NCBI GenBank assembly: GCA_026419785.1
Contig: JAODTK010005795.1
Location: 1-64,000, forward strand
Direction: 5' to 3'
Length of the DNA: 64,000 bases
Source of the DNA: Sclerodactyla briareus
Lineage: Eukaryota > Echinodermata > Holothuroidea > Dendrochirotida > Sclerodactylidae
Shown: positions 12,563 through 24,370 of the stretch, piece by piece
Position numbering within the stretch: the stretch's first letter is position 1
Layout: every line of letters begins with the position of its first letter
Position numbers and translations under genes: made by a program
Notes under the pieces: generated by a model
Told to the model about the DNA's origin: nothing
The model's database searches: none
What the model saw: only the letters and a program-made list of their open reading frames with translations

Positions 12563-15240
12563 CCGGCCCGCGTGCAACAGAACTCCCACTCTATTGAAAT
12601 GTGTAACTACTTACTAGCACACGTATCCCGGTGTTTGTGCAAAAGCCACACAATCAATATGTATACTCTGCACAATTTGTGTATTTTTTACACAAGTTTC
12701 ACCAATGTGTTCACACAACACGTGGAATAGCTATGTCTATGTTACCCAAGTGCCTATGTAACTTATATTCAACATTTTTAGGAGTGTTGTATAGTCTGAA
12801 TTACATATTGGAAAAAGAGAGAGTATTTCCCCGCAGAAATTTAAACCCAGTATAATATCCCTGAAGACTAACAGTATGGGGGGGGGGGTATAATTAAAAT
12901 TCTGAAGGTGAAGTTCCTCATCCCATGATATATACCTCTTCCACTGCCACCTCCGATATGACGAGCCATAAGTCTTTGTGGGGCCTACCGTGTCCGCGAA
13001 AAATAACTATAGGCCGTACTCTCAGTGTACCAGCAGCCAGCAATGATTTATTGTGCGAGGTGGTATTCCTGCCTCTCACCATGGAGGTAACCTCCATGCT
13101 TCTCACTCACCATACAGACGCGACAATGCACCTTCCTATACCCGCCACTCAGACTTGTGTGAACACTCTAATAAATGACACGAACAAAAACACCGAACAG
13201 ACCGGAACAATCCGTGCTTCTGATAGTCTATCATCCAAATATTGATGTAGGTCTTGACCGTCACGCCATTCAATTTCCAAGCTCTGATGAGCGCCCATAA
13301 TGAGAATGAAGAATATCATGGAGCGATCCTACTATTGACTTCCATCCTTAAATGCACCCAGTCCGCCTTTTTCTTTTTTGCTAGAGCGCAACGCAGCGAA
13401 CTGTCTCTTCGCACCAAACAGGCCTGGCGCCCAATTTGAACTAACAGCCTGTAGTCCGTCCACATTGATACTGTGCGTATAGCCCAAATGCAGCCTGCCC
13501 GCAGTACGGATCCTCTACGTCCAGATGGTGTTAATTCAGGAGGTCACCGAATCGCTTGGGTTCAAAAACCCTCGTGGGTGGTGATTAAGGTCGCTTGGGA
13601 TCTTGGGCTCCCAGTGCTCCCCATTAATAGCCAAAGAATAGTAAATTAAAGAGCTATAGATTAGGAAGTGTATAAGCATGCAATTGTATACATTTTATGA
13701 CGGTTAACCAGTTGGTGTGGCGGGTGCGGCGAACCCGATCGCAATGACGCATCATCATGCAAGATACCACTCAAGGTTCTGGTCTCCGTTGGACATCAGT
13801 TACACAGAAGTATTTGCATGTAGCCAGTTTTATATCAGTGAATTTTTGCACACAATGAATATAAGTTTTAAATGATCCAAAGAGATAAAAATTGTCGCCC
13901 TTATATTGACACCTTCCAATAGTATCGACGTGTCTTCAATTTACTTTGACAGGTTTTTCAATGTTCACGTGGTTATGGGTGTGTTAGTTGGCAATTTTGG
14001 CACAACCCTAGAGACACGGGTAAAAAATCCTAAACGTGTTGTGGGCTTAATTGCCTAGAAAGGCCTATCGAACATGTATTACAAGACGGGCTTCCGTTCC
14101 CGAATGGGATATTGTTTATTTCCCAACACTGTTGTTTTGGTGACACTAATATCTAATCTACGTTCCAAAACACTACCAGATTAGTAATGAAACTGCCAGA
14201 AATGGTGATCTGATGTCAAATGAATGCATTCCATTTCAGGCAACCACCTCTTTGTATGGACCTGTTTCTACATGCCCTTTATACACGACTTAGCTTTGTT
14301 GAATATCGGCGACCCCCCCCCCCCACTCTTCCGCCCTCCTGTTAAAATATCACAGATAATCATGTCAGGTGTTCACATTGCGTTTTAGGTTCATTATTCT
14401 GCAAAGTATAATTTTGCCCCTTAATTTATAAGCCACTTCTAACTTCACTCAATTCATGCGAATTTAGTAACCTAGAATAAACGCGTATCCCCCGTCCACT
14501 TAAGCCACCCACTCATAAGCACCTGGAAGGCACGAACCAGATCCCTCCACCGCTTCCAATCACCCGGAGCCAGCGGCCGAGCATGCATGGCTTGACCGTG
14601 CCTTCTCGTCCTGTCGTTGCCCGCTTCAACTCACTAGAACAAGTAGGCGTTATAGGGGTCTCTTGACAGAACAATGGTGCAATACCGTGATGCATTATTC
14701 CGGTAATCCTAAAAATGTGTTCAAAAGGAGGTCACAGGGGTTTAAATGATCGTTGGCGATATATTGCAACCGACCGGCCGGGGTTCACTCAGTGCTTGAC
14801 ACCGCGCAGGTAGTTAGTTCACCTGTCATTCACTTATAGGCAAACTTCGGCGAGGAAACGGTGCAACCGTGATATTCTTTTAAGTAGCTCATATAGATAC
14901 ATTTATTTTGGTCTGGATTGTCCTTTCACAGGGCCAGTTTTGCAGAGCCGTTAGCCTCCAGTCGGAAGACTGAAGGAACCCCCCCACCCCTTGCCCCCCA
15001 GTAATGTTGTCACATGACGAGAAAATGACAAGAAGATTTCCGGCCAATAGGTGTCTTAGTCACGCTACCTAAGTCTGGGCTTTCACATACTTTCAACCAT
15101 TAGGGCCTCGACTGTAGGGCGTTTACATTCGCGCTAATGTCACAATCCACCTATGTCACCCATTTCTGTATATAACTATTACAGTCTGCATGGATCCAAT
15201 TACCACGACTAGCCAGTTAGGCATGGAAATCTAATACTGA
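12563..15240. other. Non-genic stretch, nothing recognised
   Basis: I find no supported gene or mobile element. A G run occurs near 12878 and a C run near 14313. Confidence 0.45.
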
Positions 15241-15299
15241 AAAAAATACACTGCCATGTGGGGGCGTGTCCAATAACCTACTGGGGGGTATTCATCTGC

Positions 15300-16140
15300 T
15301 TTCTTATAAACGCTTCTTTTATATCGAACAGAGCCAAACAATTCCTATCACGGATCTATAGGGGTAGTCCATTTGCCCCTTATCGGACTTGTCAAATTAT
15401 AATCGACAGCCAGACTTCCTTCACGACTTTAGGGTTAGTTTTCGTTCGTCCCCTTATGTGACTTGTCAATTTTATAATCGACAGCCAACATCTCTTATCA
15501 CACGGATCATTGGGGGCAGTCCATTTGCCCCTTATGGGAACTTTTTGTTTATTTTATAGTCGACAGCCAAACATCCCATCACGGATCTATTATGGGGTAG
15601 TTCATCTGCCCCTTACGTACAATGACTTGTCACCTTTATACAATCGACAAGCCAGACATCTCCTATTCACGGCATCTATTCGGGGTAGTTCGTTCGCCCC
15701 TTATGTGACTTGTCAATTTTATAATCGGCCAAACATCTCCTATCAAACGGATTATTAGAGGGGTAGTCCATTTGCCTTGCCCCTTATAGGAATTGTTAAT
15801 TTTAATAATCGACAGCCAAACATCTTCCCACACGGATCTATCAGGGTATTCATTTGCCCTTTACAGGACTTGTCAAATTTATAATCGACGGCCAGACATT
15901 CCTATCACGGATCTATTAGGGGTAGTTCGTTCGTTTCGCCCCTTATAGAACTTGTCAATTTTATAAATCGCCAGCCAAGATCTCCAATCACGGATCTATT
16001 AGGGTTATTCATTTGCCCGTTATAAGCTTGTCATTTCTATTATATCCAAATGACAACTAGAAATCTCCTATACCACGGACCAAAAAACAAAAAACAAAAA
16101 AAAACAATCAAAAAACTATTGGGGGTAGTTCCATCGTAGC
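15300..16140. repeat. Tandem array, ~80-bp unit, about 10 copies
   Basis: Each unit reads approximately CACGGATCTATTAGGGGTAG, TTCATTTGCCCCTTAT, GACTTGTCAATTTTATAATC, GACAGCCAAACATCTCCTAT. The CGGATCTATT word or a variant occurs near 15351, 15421, 15503, 15582, 15671, 15748, 15833, 15907 and 15990, giving spacings of 70-89 bases. The last unit is interrupted by an A-rich insert near 16081-16110. Divergence is mostly short indels. This is minisatellite-like and non-coding. Confidence 0.9.
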
Positions 16141-16880
16141 CTCTTATGGGACTGTTACTTTTTTGTTTGCCTATTACAACCATGAAACACTTACAATTTA
16201 AACAATGATATAGGAAAAATCCTGGGGGTAACATGTAATTATGCTTTATTTGAATTTGACTTGATTAGTTGCGCATATTTGTTGGAGCATTCCAATGTTC
16301 ACACTATACAATATTCGACAATTCATGTCTGTATAGACTGAAAGAACAAATTTTGGTCACTTGTGTTTCATTCTTCTTCCCTCCATTATTTCAATAGTCG
16401 GTTCTAATTTCTCCAGTTTTAACGCTGATTTGCCAACACGCATTAGGAACAACTTCTGACGTAACAACAATGACAAGCTCTAGGTCGCTTCCTCATAACC
16501 TTTTGTTCGAGTAACAAGGTCAATGTAAGTTAACATTTGGTATTTCCCGCACTGGAAGTGTTTTCCATATCGTATTAAATACTGTTCCAATTTATCAATG
16601 TAGTGTCCGGTAACTATTGTAGTATAATTGGAGATAAACCGCTCTGTTCTTAGGCGTTTTTTTTTTTGCGATTCCACGTATGAATCCACAACCTTACGAG
16701 TTAAAAGGCCATCACGCCTGCAATACTTTTGCTTGCATAAAAATCAAAAAAAGACTTGTGTTATGGAATGTTAGTTCGTTTTGGTAGAAAAAAATCATTT
16801 TGTCGTACATGAAATTTTTTGAAAATACATGACCGCTGTTATATCGCTATAATAAGAATCCCCCTATGTAGGCCTCCTAT
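16141..16880. other. AT-rich non-genic stretch
   Basis: No supported gene. A minus-strand open frame at 16480-16689 (containing YIDKLEQYLIRYGKHF) reads somewhat like protein but matches no family I know and has no splice or promoter support. Confidence 0.35.
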
Positions 16881-16883
16881 TAA

Positions 16884-17125
16884 TTAATATTGTTATTATT
16901 ATTACTGTTATTATTGTTATTATTCATTATTATTGCTATTATTGTTATTATATTGTTGTTGTTTTTGTTGTTGTTTTTGTTTCGTTGTCCTTGTCGTTGG
17001 CCGTTTGTTGTTGTTGTTGTTTGTTGCGGTTTGTGTGTTGTCGTCGTTGTTGTTCGGCGTTGTCGTTGTTGTTGTTGTCGTTGTTGTCATTGGTCGTTGT
17101 TGTCGTTGCCGTTGTTGTCAAACAA
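16884..17125. repeat. Compound microsatellite, (ATT/GTT/GTC)n
   Basis: A pyrimidine-biased triplet run changes gradually along its length: ATT/GTT-rich at 16884-16955, GTT-rich at 16955-17035, and GTT mixed with GTC and GTTGTCGTTGCC at 17035-17125. Open frames here are low-complexity poly-Leu/Val and are not genes. Confidence 0.9.
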
Positions 17126-19017
17126 CCGTACGCTAACTAGTTTAAACCTAAACACCGGTGTTTCATTTCTGAAAACCATTGTTCTCTGAATGTCACGATT
17201 ACGCCCACCATTAAAACTTCAAAATGGACAGGTTTTGGAGATTTATTTAGCACATATTGACAGTATCACATCGGTTTAAACTGTAAATATGTGTTCAAAA
17301 AGGTTCTAGGCCGTTGAATTTAGACACAATCTGTATAAAATCTCACACCTAGTGTTTGTAAAGTTTTGAATGTTGTTTGGAACATTCTTTGAACCTAAAA
17401 TTTGTCCTCTATCTCCATTATCGGGCTTAAAGCCGGTAAGATTGAAGGAAAATCCTCGGGAATTGATTGCGAAATAACCGGCGGACTCAAGCGTGGGCGG
17501 GGGCGGAAAAAATCGCTACATGACGTCGATTCTAAAAACGCCCGCCCGCCCGCCGTCCGCGTGCATGGAAACGGCTCCATTGAAAATAATAACGATGAGC
17601 GATTTTAGACTCCCCGCCCGCCCGCCCGCCCGCCCGCCCCGCGTGTCTGGAACGCGCTTTAAGTGTTGTGGAGCGATGATCGAACGGTTAGAATGTTTAC
17701 GCACTACAATGGTGACACACATACACACTATGTTTTGTGTACGTGTATGCACGAAAGTAATATTCGGCTTCTCGATCGAATCTGCAGGCTGGCCGCGCGT
17801 ATCGACCTTATGATATTCACAGAGTATCGGAGCTTCCGAATCCATTTCCAAGCTGGCGTAATTATTTGTTTCCTTCACCGGGAACCAACATATGCACTTC
17901 GATCCAAAAGATTGAATCTGATGAGTAATGACTTGAAACTAAAGCTGAATGAGACTAACCCCTGTAGGTCTATTGGATGAGATTTAACTCAGGGAAGTTG
18001 CCTTCCGTAATGCAATGATGACATGTGAACGTGTAATGGACTTGAATATGGTATCGTATCGGAATCGGACCGTTATGGAAAAAATAATCGTTATCGGTAA
18101 CATCCGATATTGGCATAAATCTTTTGAACACTAGTCGGTAAGCATTCATTTTAGATGTGGGAAAATGAAAGATGATCTACAGTTTGACGGGCTCTAGTTG
18201 CAGGAAAAGGTCGCTCCCTGGACTTCTGACTTGGAACTCTAACGGGCGCTGTTCATCTCTCCTGACGGGCGCTGTGTTGGGCGCCTCAGGCTGGCGCCCC
18301 GCTTTATTTTGACCCTTGGTCGCAAATGTTAGTTTCAGATGAGCCTTATATCTAACCGAAAAATTCTTCCTATAGCCCGGAAAATATAAAAATGGTTCCA
18401 AAACCAAATATTATTGACTCTAAAGTAATTTGGATTTTATTGATAGTGACATTTTAATACTATGCACCGGCGTTTTCCTCAGTTATGAACGTTCGTATAA
18501 TTCCTACTTTTTTGTTTGAAAAACCTTACAATGTTTGTTTTTTTCCGAACTTGGTATCTATGGTGAGCCGGAAATGGCACATCTGGCGGGCTGATTTTGG
18601 CCGCGGGCATCGCCATTTGGGAACCCCCGAGGAGGCGTTGTTTGTGTATGTTTGAACCTAATTTCCTGAATAGAACGGAAAAACTTATAATATCAGGGGA
18701 ATCCAGCGTTTAATTTACTTAAATTTTTGATGCCACTAGCTCGCATTTTCTGGGCCGGTAGAAGTCTTGGGCTGTAATGACCCAGATTGGGTTGAGTTGG
18801 TGGTGGCGCAGATGAATATTGATACGAATATCAAGCGCGAGCTTAGGATCATTTACATATTATCAACTAAGGCAATGGTATACAATCTCGACTGTATGAT
18901 TAAGTGAGGTGTGGGGGGAAATCCGCAAACGATTATGAAGAACAATTGAATATATAGTCTACTTTCCGATTTCGAGGGGAATACCTTTTTAATTCAAAAT
19001 ATGACAAAACAGTTATG
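17126..19017. other. Non-genic stretch with (CCCG)n microsatellites
   Basis: GCCCGCCCGCC runs at about 17538-17553 and 17616-17641 lie inside two similar segments (AAACGCCCGCC..., then GACTCCCCGCCCGCC...). The rest shows no recognised gene. The long minus open frame at 17516-17878 is driven by this repeat. Confidence 0.5.
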
Positions 19018-19078
19018 ACACCTATGACATAATTTGGGGGGCCCGGCCGCCGGGGTCCCAATGAGCCACGAACGCCAC
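19018..19078 (-). mobile_element. Possible DNA-transposon terminus
   Basis: Read on the minus strand the block begins CAGTGGCGTTCGTGGCTC and runs into a G/C-rich CCCCGGCGGCCGGGCCCCCC stretch. CAGTGGCG-type starts are common at invertebrate DNA-transposon ends. No matching opposite end was found, so this is weak. Confidence 0.3.
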
Positions 19079-21230
19079 TGATCAGATGTTCCTGCCGGCT
19101 CCAAATCTTTTCACTGTGTTCTGTTTCAAGTCATCTCTGCAACAGTTTGGTTCCGGCCCAAAAGTTTTTTATCTGCATCTGATTGTGGACACCGGTGTTT
19201 TGGGTTCGTCCTCTTGGTCCTTCTATCTACTCGGGCTTGGTGCTCTTCGCCAAATGAAGCGGACCTTGCCGACTCTTTCCATTTGGGCATAATTATTTGA
19301 ATGTGATTAAGTTCTGTTAGTAGGGGTCCTAGAGAAATACTTATTCTCCGAAAATAGATTTCTCTTCATTGTTATGAATATTTATTCTTTAGAAATGTTA
19401 TTTTAGAGTTGTGTAAATGAGAATCATTATCCGTCCCAATATGAGACTCGTTTCAGGTACCCCATGAAAATCTGTGCATAGTAGCTATTATTTTGAGTGA
19501 TGCACTGCGGTAATATTTTCAATTTCATCTTGATGTGATCAAGATGAATAGAGGCTACGAATTCTGATGGATTTTTTTCGAAGTATTTCAAACAAGACAA
19601 GGTAAAATCCGAATTACATTCCAGTCTAGTTACATCATGAGATTGTTCATTATGTGAACGTTCCATAATAAAAATGAAACAAATTGTTCCGTATTCACAA
19701 TTGGTTCATTTCGGCATAATAGAAGCTGATCGCGATCTACCTTAGGAGTTTCCTAACGCTAACGTTAGCACTGAATATAGGCTAGGCCTAACTTACATCG
19801 CGGTGTTGTAGTAAACGTACTACACTGTAAGCGGGCCTAGGCCTAGCGAACACGCGCTCGTAACGTTTTGCTAGCTCCACTTATATACATTTACAAAAAG
19901 GTTGGATACAAATCCTAACGACGGTTTGAACCCAACGACTTTCAAATGCGAAAATCGAGATCGACCGGCGGGCTATGACAAATAAACGCTTCACAGAACC
20001 CACGAAAGATTCTTTCTAGGCCTAGGCTACATGGTAACCTGCTCATATCGACGAGCTTAACTGGAAAACTCGCGAAATCGGGAAAAGATTGTGGACCAAC
20101 CGGTTGGAATCTGCATTTGCGGCTGCGCGGCCCTCGAATTGACCATTGACCATGAGTGTTTCTATTCCAGGACGTGCCATCATCCTGGACTCTTCTTCCA
20201 GAATAAATCATAACCAGTCTTTGCCCAGTGGACGTCAGGTGTCCTCACTCTGCGTCCCTGCTGCTTCTGTGGAAACACAATAAGAACCCACCTAGGAACA
20301 GCGGGAACCTTAATGAATGTATTGACAGTGTATAAAACGTGATAGAGATAAGATACACTGCACGTAATAGCAACTAATATCACCAGGCGTAGTCAATATT
20401 TATCGCAATCAGATCGCTGAAGTTGCCGAAGAAGACGAGAAAACCGAATAAATTATACGCCCTGTTCATCACTTGCCGAATTGGCTAACAAGACGCCTCG
20501 TGGCTCTAACCGCTACACACACAATAAATCGGCAAAAGTACAACCCCTCACTCGGCCAGGGTATATAACAAAATCCGGAGTGGCAAGGCAAAGATACACC
20601 GAGATAATGGAACAAGTCAAGGTACTGAGCTACTTACTACTCCGTTAAGCGCATCACGATACAGTGGAGGGCTGACATACACTAGTAGCCTAACACTCGA
20701 AACACACCATACCATAATGGCAGGATAAAGAAACAAGGCCAAAGGAACACTGTAGGAGTTGCTGCTGCCACTGAAAATGAACCTCTCAAAGAAGTCATCA
20801 AGGAATGTAGACATCATAAACAGTAAACCGTCAGAGTGACGGTCAAATACCACGTCCTCAAGAGAACCAGTCCTACAACTGATAAAATCGGCAGTTGTTA
20901 AACATGATACCAGGCTCGCGCGTCGCAATACACCGCGTAACAGCAGCAAAGCATAGTGTACAGAGCAAAAATACATTAGGCCTGATAGGGAAGATGATCG
21001 ATCATGGTGCCTGCAAATGCAGAAATGAATCACATAAAGACCTTTGCAGACACATAAAATGTAAAGATGTGTGTAAGTAAGCTGAATGTATGCTGATCCC
21101 AGTGAGCAATTAAAGCTCACGCAATAGAAAGCAGGCGCAGGATTCTGTGGTCTTTCTTACTTCCGAAAGCTGAAACGAAAAGAAGCTAGTGACAAATTAT
21201 AGCACTCATTAATACGGTGCAGCCTGCGCT
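19079..21230. other. Non-genic stretch with GCTAACGTTAGC and TAGGCCTA words
   Basis: GCTAACGTTAGC lies at 19757-19768, and TAGGCCTA words flank a small inverted repeat (GTTGTAGTA / TACTACAC) near 19805-19835. Open frames at 19942-20211 and 20617-21120 on the minus strand are not recognised. No gene call is supported. Confidence 0.4.
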
Positions 21231-21239
21231 GCCACACTA

Positions 21240-22200
21240 GCAAAATCATTGGAATCACTACAAATCATACGTGCGTTGTTTCACTATTAGGTAGGTAACT
21301 GAGTAGGCCTTTATAACTCGCTATAACCACTCTACCGTTGACTGTACAACTTTACAAGAAGGATATTAAGTATGGGTCAATAGTGTCAAAGCTTTCTTAA
21401 GATCAAGATAAAGGCCCAGACAGCCTTCCCGTTGCCGAGATGAGTACGAATACAATTAACTGTTTCCAATAGAGCATGACCCGTGCTGTGCCCCTCATGA
21501 AAGCCAATTGAAAATCGAATAAAATATTATTAAATATTCAAGAATAACCTCAGGCGTGTCTCGATTAACCTTTCCAATACTGTATTGATACAGGAAAGTC
21601 GACTGATATTTTTCGGGTCAATTTTTCCGGAAAAAAAAAGGGTTTACGTTCCCCCTTCTGAAAATGGGAATTACTTTGGCCTCCTTCAAGGCTTCGGGTA
21701 AACAACCTGTGGTATACAAGATTAAAATACAACACAGACTGGAGCAATTAAATGTGAGATGGGCTTCTAGAATTTAGGGGAATGCCATCAACACCAGGGG
21801 AGCGTAAGAGCGTTAATTCATTACAAATTTCATCAACAAGTGGTAGGAGTTAGGAACATAGAGTAGTTATCATTCATAAATTGCATTGGATCGTTATTAC
21901 TAAGGATATTATCACGGAGTTTGTTACCAACTGTTGAAAAATAGTATTGAATGCATTAGGCTAGCATCGTCCGTCAAACAATAGAACCAGATTGTAGTCA
22001 ATTTTTTAACATGAGTGGTGGAATTCATTTTCCTGTTTAGCAGATTGTTAAGGATAGACCCGTTTTCGCGTGCACAGTGTTGATTATCATGAAGAATACG
22101 CTTGTGATATGGTGACTTTCGATAGCTTATTGTTTTGTTGAGGATTAGAGCTGAACTTTGACAATGAAGCTTTGTCCAATGAACAGTAATGTAGACTAAA
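21240..22200 (-). mobile_element. Non-LTR retrotransposon (LINE) reverse-transcriptase fragment
   Basis: On the minus strand, spread over three frames, are the typical steps of a CR1/L2/Jockey-like reverse transcriptase: SPGVDGIPL near 21790, EAKVIPIFRRG near 21665, a GFHEGHSTGHALLETVNCIRT-type helix near 21450-21500 and LDLKKAF near 21395, then SYLPNSETTHV near 21280. The 5' endonuclease region and the YADD-containing part are not seen, so this is an internal, truncated and frame-broken copy. Clade assignment is tentative. The 22000-22200 part is included because it reads like the linker before the RT domain. Confidence 0.75.
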
Positions 22201-22732
22201 CTATTATACTGCTAAGGTAATTCTTTGTCAATTTGATATTTGCTTGAATTTTCATTTTGACGACAGGGACGGTAGATGCTCTGTTCAACAATAGTAGGCC
22301 TATACATGGGTGAGAAAAAAAATGCCTGGATTAGGTCCCTTCTAGTTGTCTTTTTTGCAAAGTCATCCAAGGGTTAGAAATTCTCAATCTGTGCTATATG
22401 GGCACTGTTCTCACAGGTTTTTGCACGAGGTGGCCTGGCAAAAGAGGGACTCGCGAGTGATAGCAGGGGAGGGGGTTGTCCCTCTCACCTGGGGAAATTT
22501 CTCAGATTTTGGTGATCGCCTTTTCATAGTTAACGTTTTGCAAAGTCACTAAATAGATATTACATTTGCATGCAAATTGATGCAATTGATTGTTCAACAT
22601 GTATCAATATCATATAGCCAAACTATAATTACCCAAATTCTTCAATGAAAGTTTCATGTTCATTGTCCACTTGATAGAGATTTCAATTCGATTGCAATGA
22701 AATGTCATAACATTAATAAGGCACTCTATACA

Positions 22733-22945
22733 GCATTTTACTGGACCGGATGCCCTGGAGGCCTGTCTCACCGGTCGGGGCTGTGCCAACCTAGCCTGTA
22801 CCGGTCCCAGTCGGGCTACACGTTCTGGAGGCAGGACATGTACCAGCCAGGCCTGTCCGACGGTCACTCAGACCCCCGGGAGTCGATTGGCTCTCCCCTA
22901 GCAGTGCGTCGATATCCCAGCCCCCCAAAGATTGTGGACGACTAG
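22733..22945 (+). CDS. Candidate terminal coding exon, unrecognised
   Basis: A GC-rich frame follows a plausible acceptor (ACTCTATACAG at 22722-22732) and ends at a TAG at 22943-22945. The peptide includes CPGGLSHRSG, GYTFWRQDMYQPGLSDGHSD and ends RRYPSPPKIVDD. It contrasts with its AT-rich surroundings and the peptide is not low-complexity. I do not recognise a family and cannot find the preceding exon. The antisense frame is also open, so strand is uncertain. It could be a chance frame in a repeat. Confidence 0.25.
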   Translation, partial: AFYWTGCPGGLSHRSGLCQPSLYRSQSGYTFWRQDMYQPGLSDGHSDPRESIGSPLAVRRYPSPPKIVDD

Positions 22946-23169
22946 TTCCAGCCATCTGGAGCCAGATTGGCTCTGCATGGTTTGTGAATCTGGGAAGGTA
23001 TAATGGAAATACTTACCCGGTGAACCCTATATTGGACGCACCCGCCCTATCGGTCCCACTTTCCGGGCAATGATCACGGCCTCCTCCTCTGTTCCGATTT
23101 CGTGGGCCTTCGCCCCCATTTCTAGGACGCCTTCGCCGGGAAAAAATAAGGAGGGTGATGGGCAGGATG

Positions 23170-23560
23170 CACTCGAGCAGAATCGGAGCCATGCCGCACG
23201 GCACTAAAAAAAAGTGTCATGGATATACTGTCTAAAGCACAAATATAGGGTCCATGATGTGAAAGCCATTATTATGTCACAAAAATAGGCAATATGGCCC
23301 CTCTGTTTGGACCTGGGCCCCGGCCATTACCCGCTGCGCATCCGGGTACACGTTATCATGACAATCTTTACAGAATTCAGATGCAGAATTGCCCGCAATC
23401 AGATTTCTCTGCTCCAACCCTGGGGATGGGGTGGCCAATCGGGCCTATGTGTTATGCCAGATGTTCAATGGTGCGGGGTGTGGTAGGGTCACAGGGTGTA
23501 TGGTCCAATATGGGGTAAGGTCTTCATACTGTTAGTTGAATATGTATGTATGTATGTGAA
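23170..23560. repeat. Dispersed repeat family B, copy 1
   Basis: Words CTCGAGCAGAATCGG, GGCACTAAAAAAAAG, AATATGGCCCC, CGCTGCGCAT, GCAGAATTGCCC and CTCCAACCCTG match 61365-61640 in order. The later part (GATGGGGTGGCC, GCCAGATGTTCAATGG, GGTCCAATATGGG) matches 35933-36010. It is thus a repeat of at least 380 bases present several times here. A (GTAT)n run follows at 23543-23560. Confidence 0.75.
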
Positions 23561-24019
23561 GCTGGCAATATTATCATTGAGGAAAAAAGTGGAAAAGTAC
23601 CTGTAATGTTCAAGAATTTTAGGTCCTTGTTGGGATGACCAAGCTTTTCTCCAATAGATAGATAGATGATGATCAGGAAGTGATCAAAATCACTTGGACC
23701 AATCTGTACATATGAGGTGTTTTGACTTTAAGATAAGTTCTAGGGCATCTAGGGGTCAATCTTAGCCAAATTGTCTGTTGGAGCAGTCAAGGGCTTTCAC
23801 TTACACAGAATCACTGGGTGATAATGAAAGTTGATCAGTAATACCACGCCTGTAACCATGAACAGAACCTATTTTAGGCCAGCAAGGGTGGAGACCGGAT
23901 ACTGCACTTTATTGTCAGCGGCGAATCCCTCCCCAGGTACTCATAGGCACGCCTCTTTGGCAGTGCCGTAATGTGAGGTTGGGGGTAATGATCGGTACAT
24001 CCACACGCAGACGGAAACT
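23561..24019. other. Non-genic stretch
   Basis: Nothing recognised between the family B copy and the SINE. Confidence 0.4.
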
Positions 24020-24370
24020 TGCAAATCCTTGTGCTGAGCGTCCAGGGAGTAGGCAACATGTACTTCCACACGGAGGACCGGGATTCGATATCCTGTTGGG
24101 TCATACCAAAAATGGTACTGTTGCCCTCTCGATGGACGCTCGGAACAAGGGATTGGAGCAGGGACAAACGAGGGTAGGCAAATTGCCATTTGCGTTGATT
24201 ACTCCGACCCCCAATAAGTACCACCAAAGAGGCTTGCCTTTATATCCGTGTACCTGGTGAAAGGATTCGCAGCTGACAATAGGTGGAGTAACCCAGGTCT
24301 CACCCTTGCGGGGCCATAATAGGGTTTTTTGATCTCTACGTCGGTAAATATACCATAAAAAAATTAAAAT
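24020..24370 (+). mobile_element. tRNA-derived SINE, family A, copy 2
   Basis: A tRNA-like head with B-box-like GGGATTCGATATCC at 24079-24092 is followed by the family body: GATTGGAGCAGGGACAAACG, AAGAGGCTTGCC, CGTGTACCTGGTGAAAGG, TTCGCAGCTGACAATA and CCAGGTCTCACCCTTGC, then an A-rich end near 24355-24377. It aligns with 1939-2250 and 32415-32715. Open frames on both strands here are shadows of the SINE. Confidence 0.85.

Noticed and set aside
13550-13610. SINE head (GGGTTCAAAAACCC B-box-like word)
   Set aside because: No A box at the right distance and no shared body with the other SINEs.
15300-16140. CRISPR-like repeats
   Set aside because: Units are contiguous ~80-bp tandem repeats without unique spacers, in a eukaryotic context.
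16480-16689. Minus frame containing YIDKLEQYLIRYGKHF
   Set aside because: Protein-like to the eye but short, AT-rich and unsupported by splice sites or any known family.
20617-21120. 167-codon minus open frame
   Set aside because: Unusual Cys/Ser/Phe/Leu-rich composition and no family resemblance; adjacent to a LINE fragment but without RT or endonuclease motifs.
23013-23204. Minus frame with a signal-like start (MAPILLECILPITLLIFS) and a GTAAGT donor
   Set aside because: The ATG side overlaps family B repeat sequence shared with 61365-61400, so a real first exon is unlikely.
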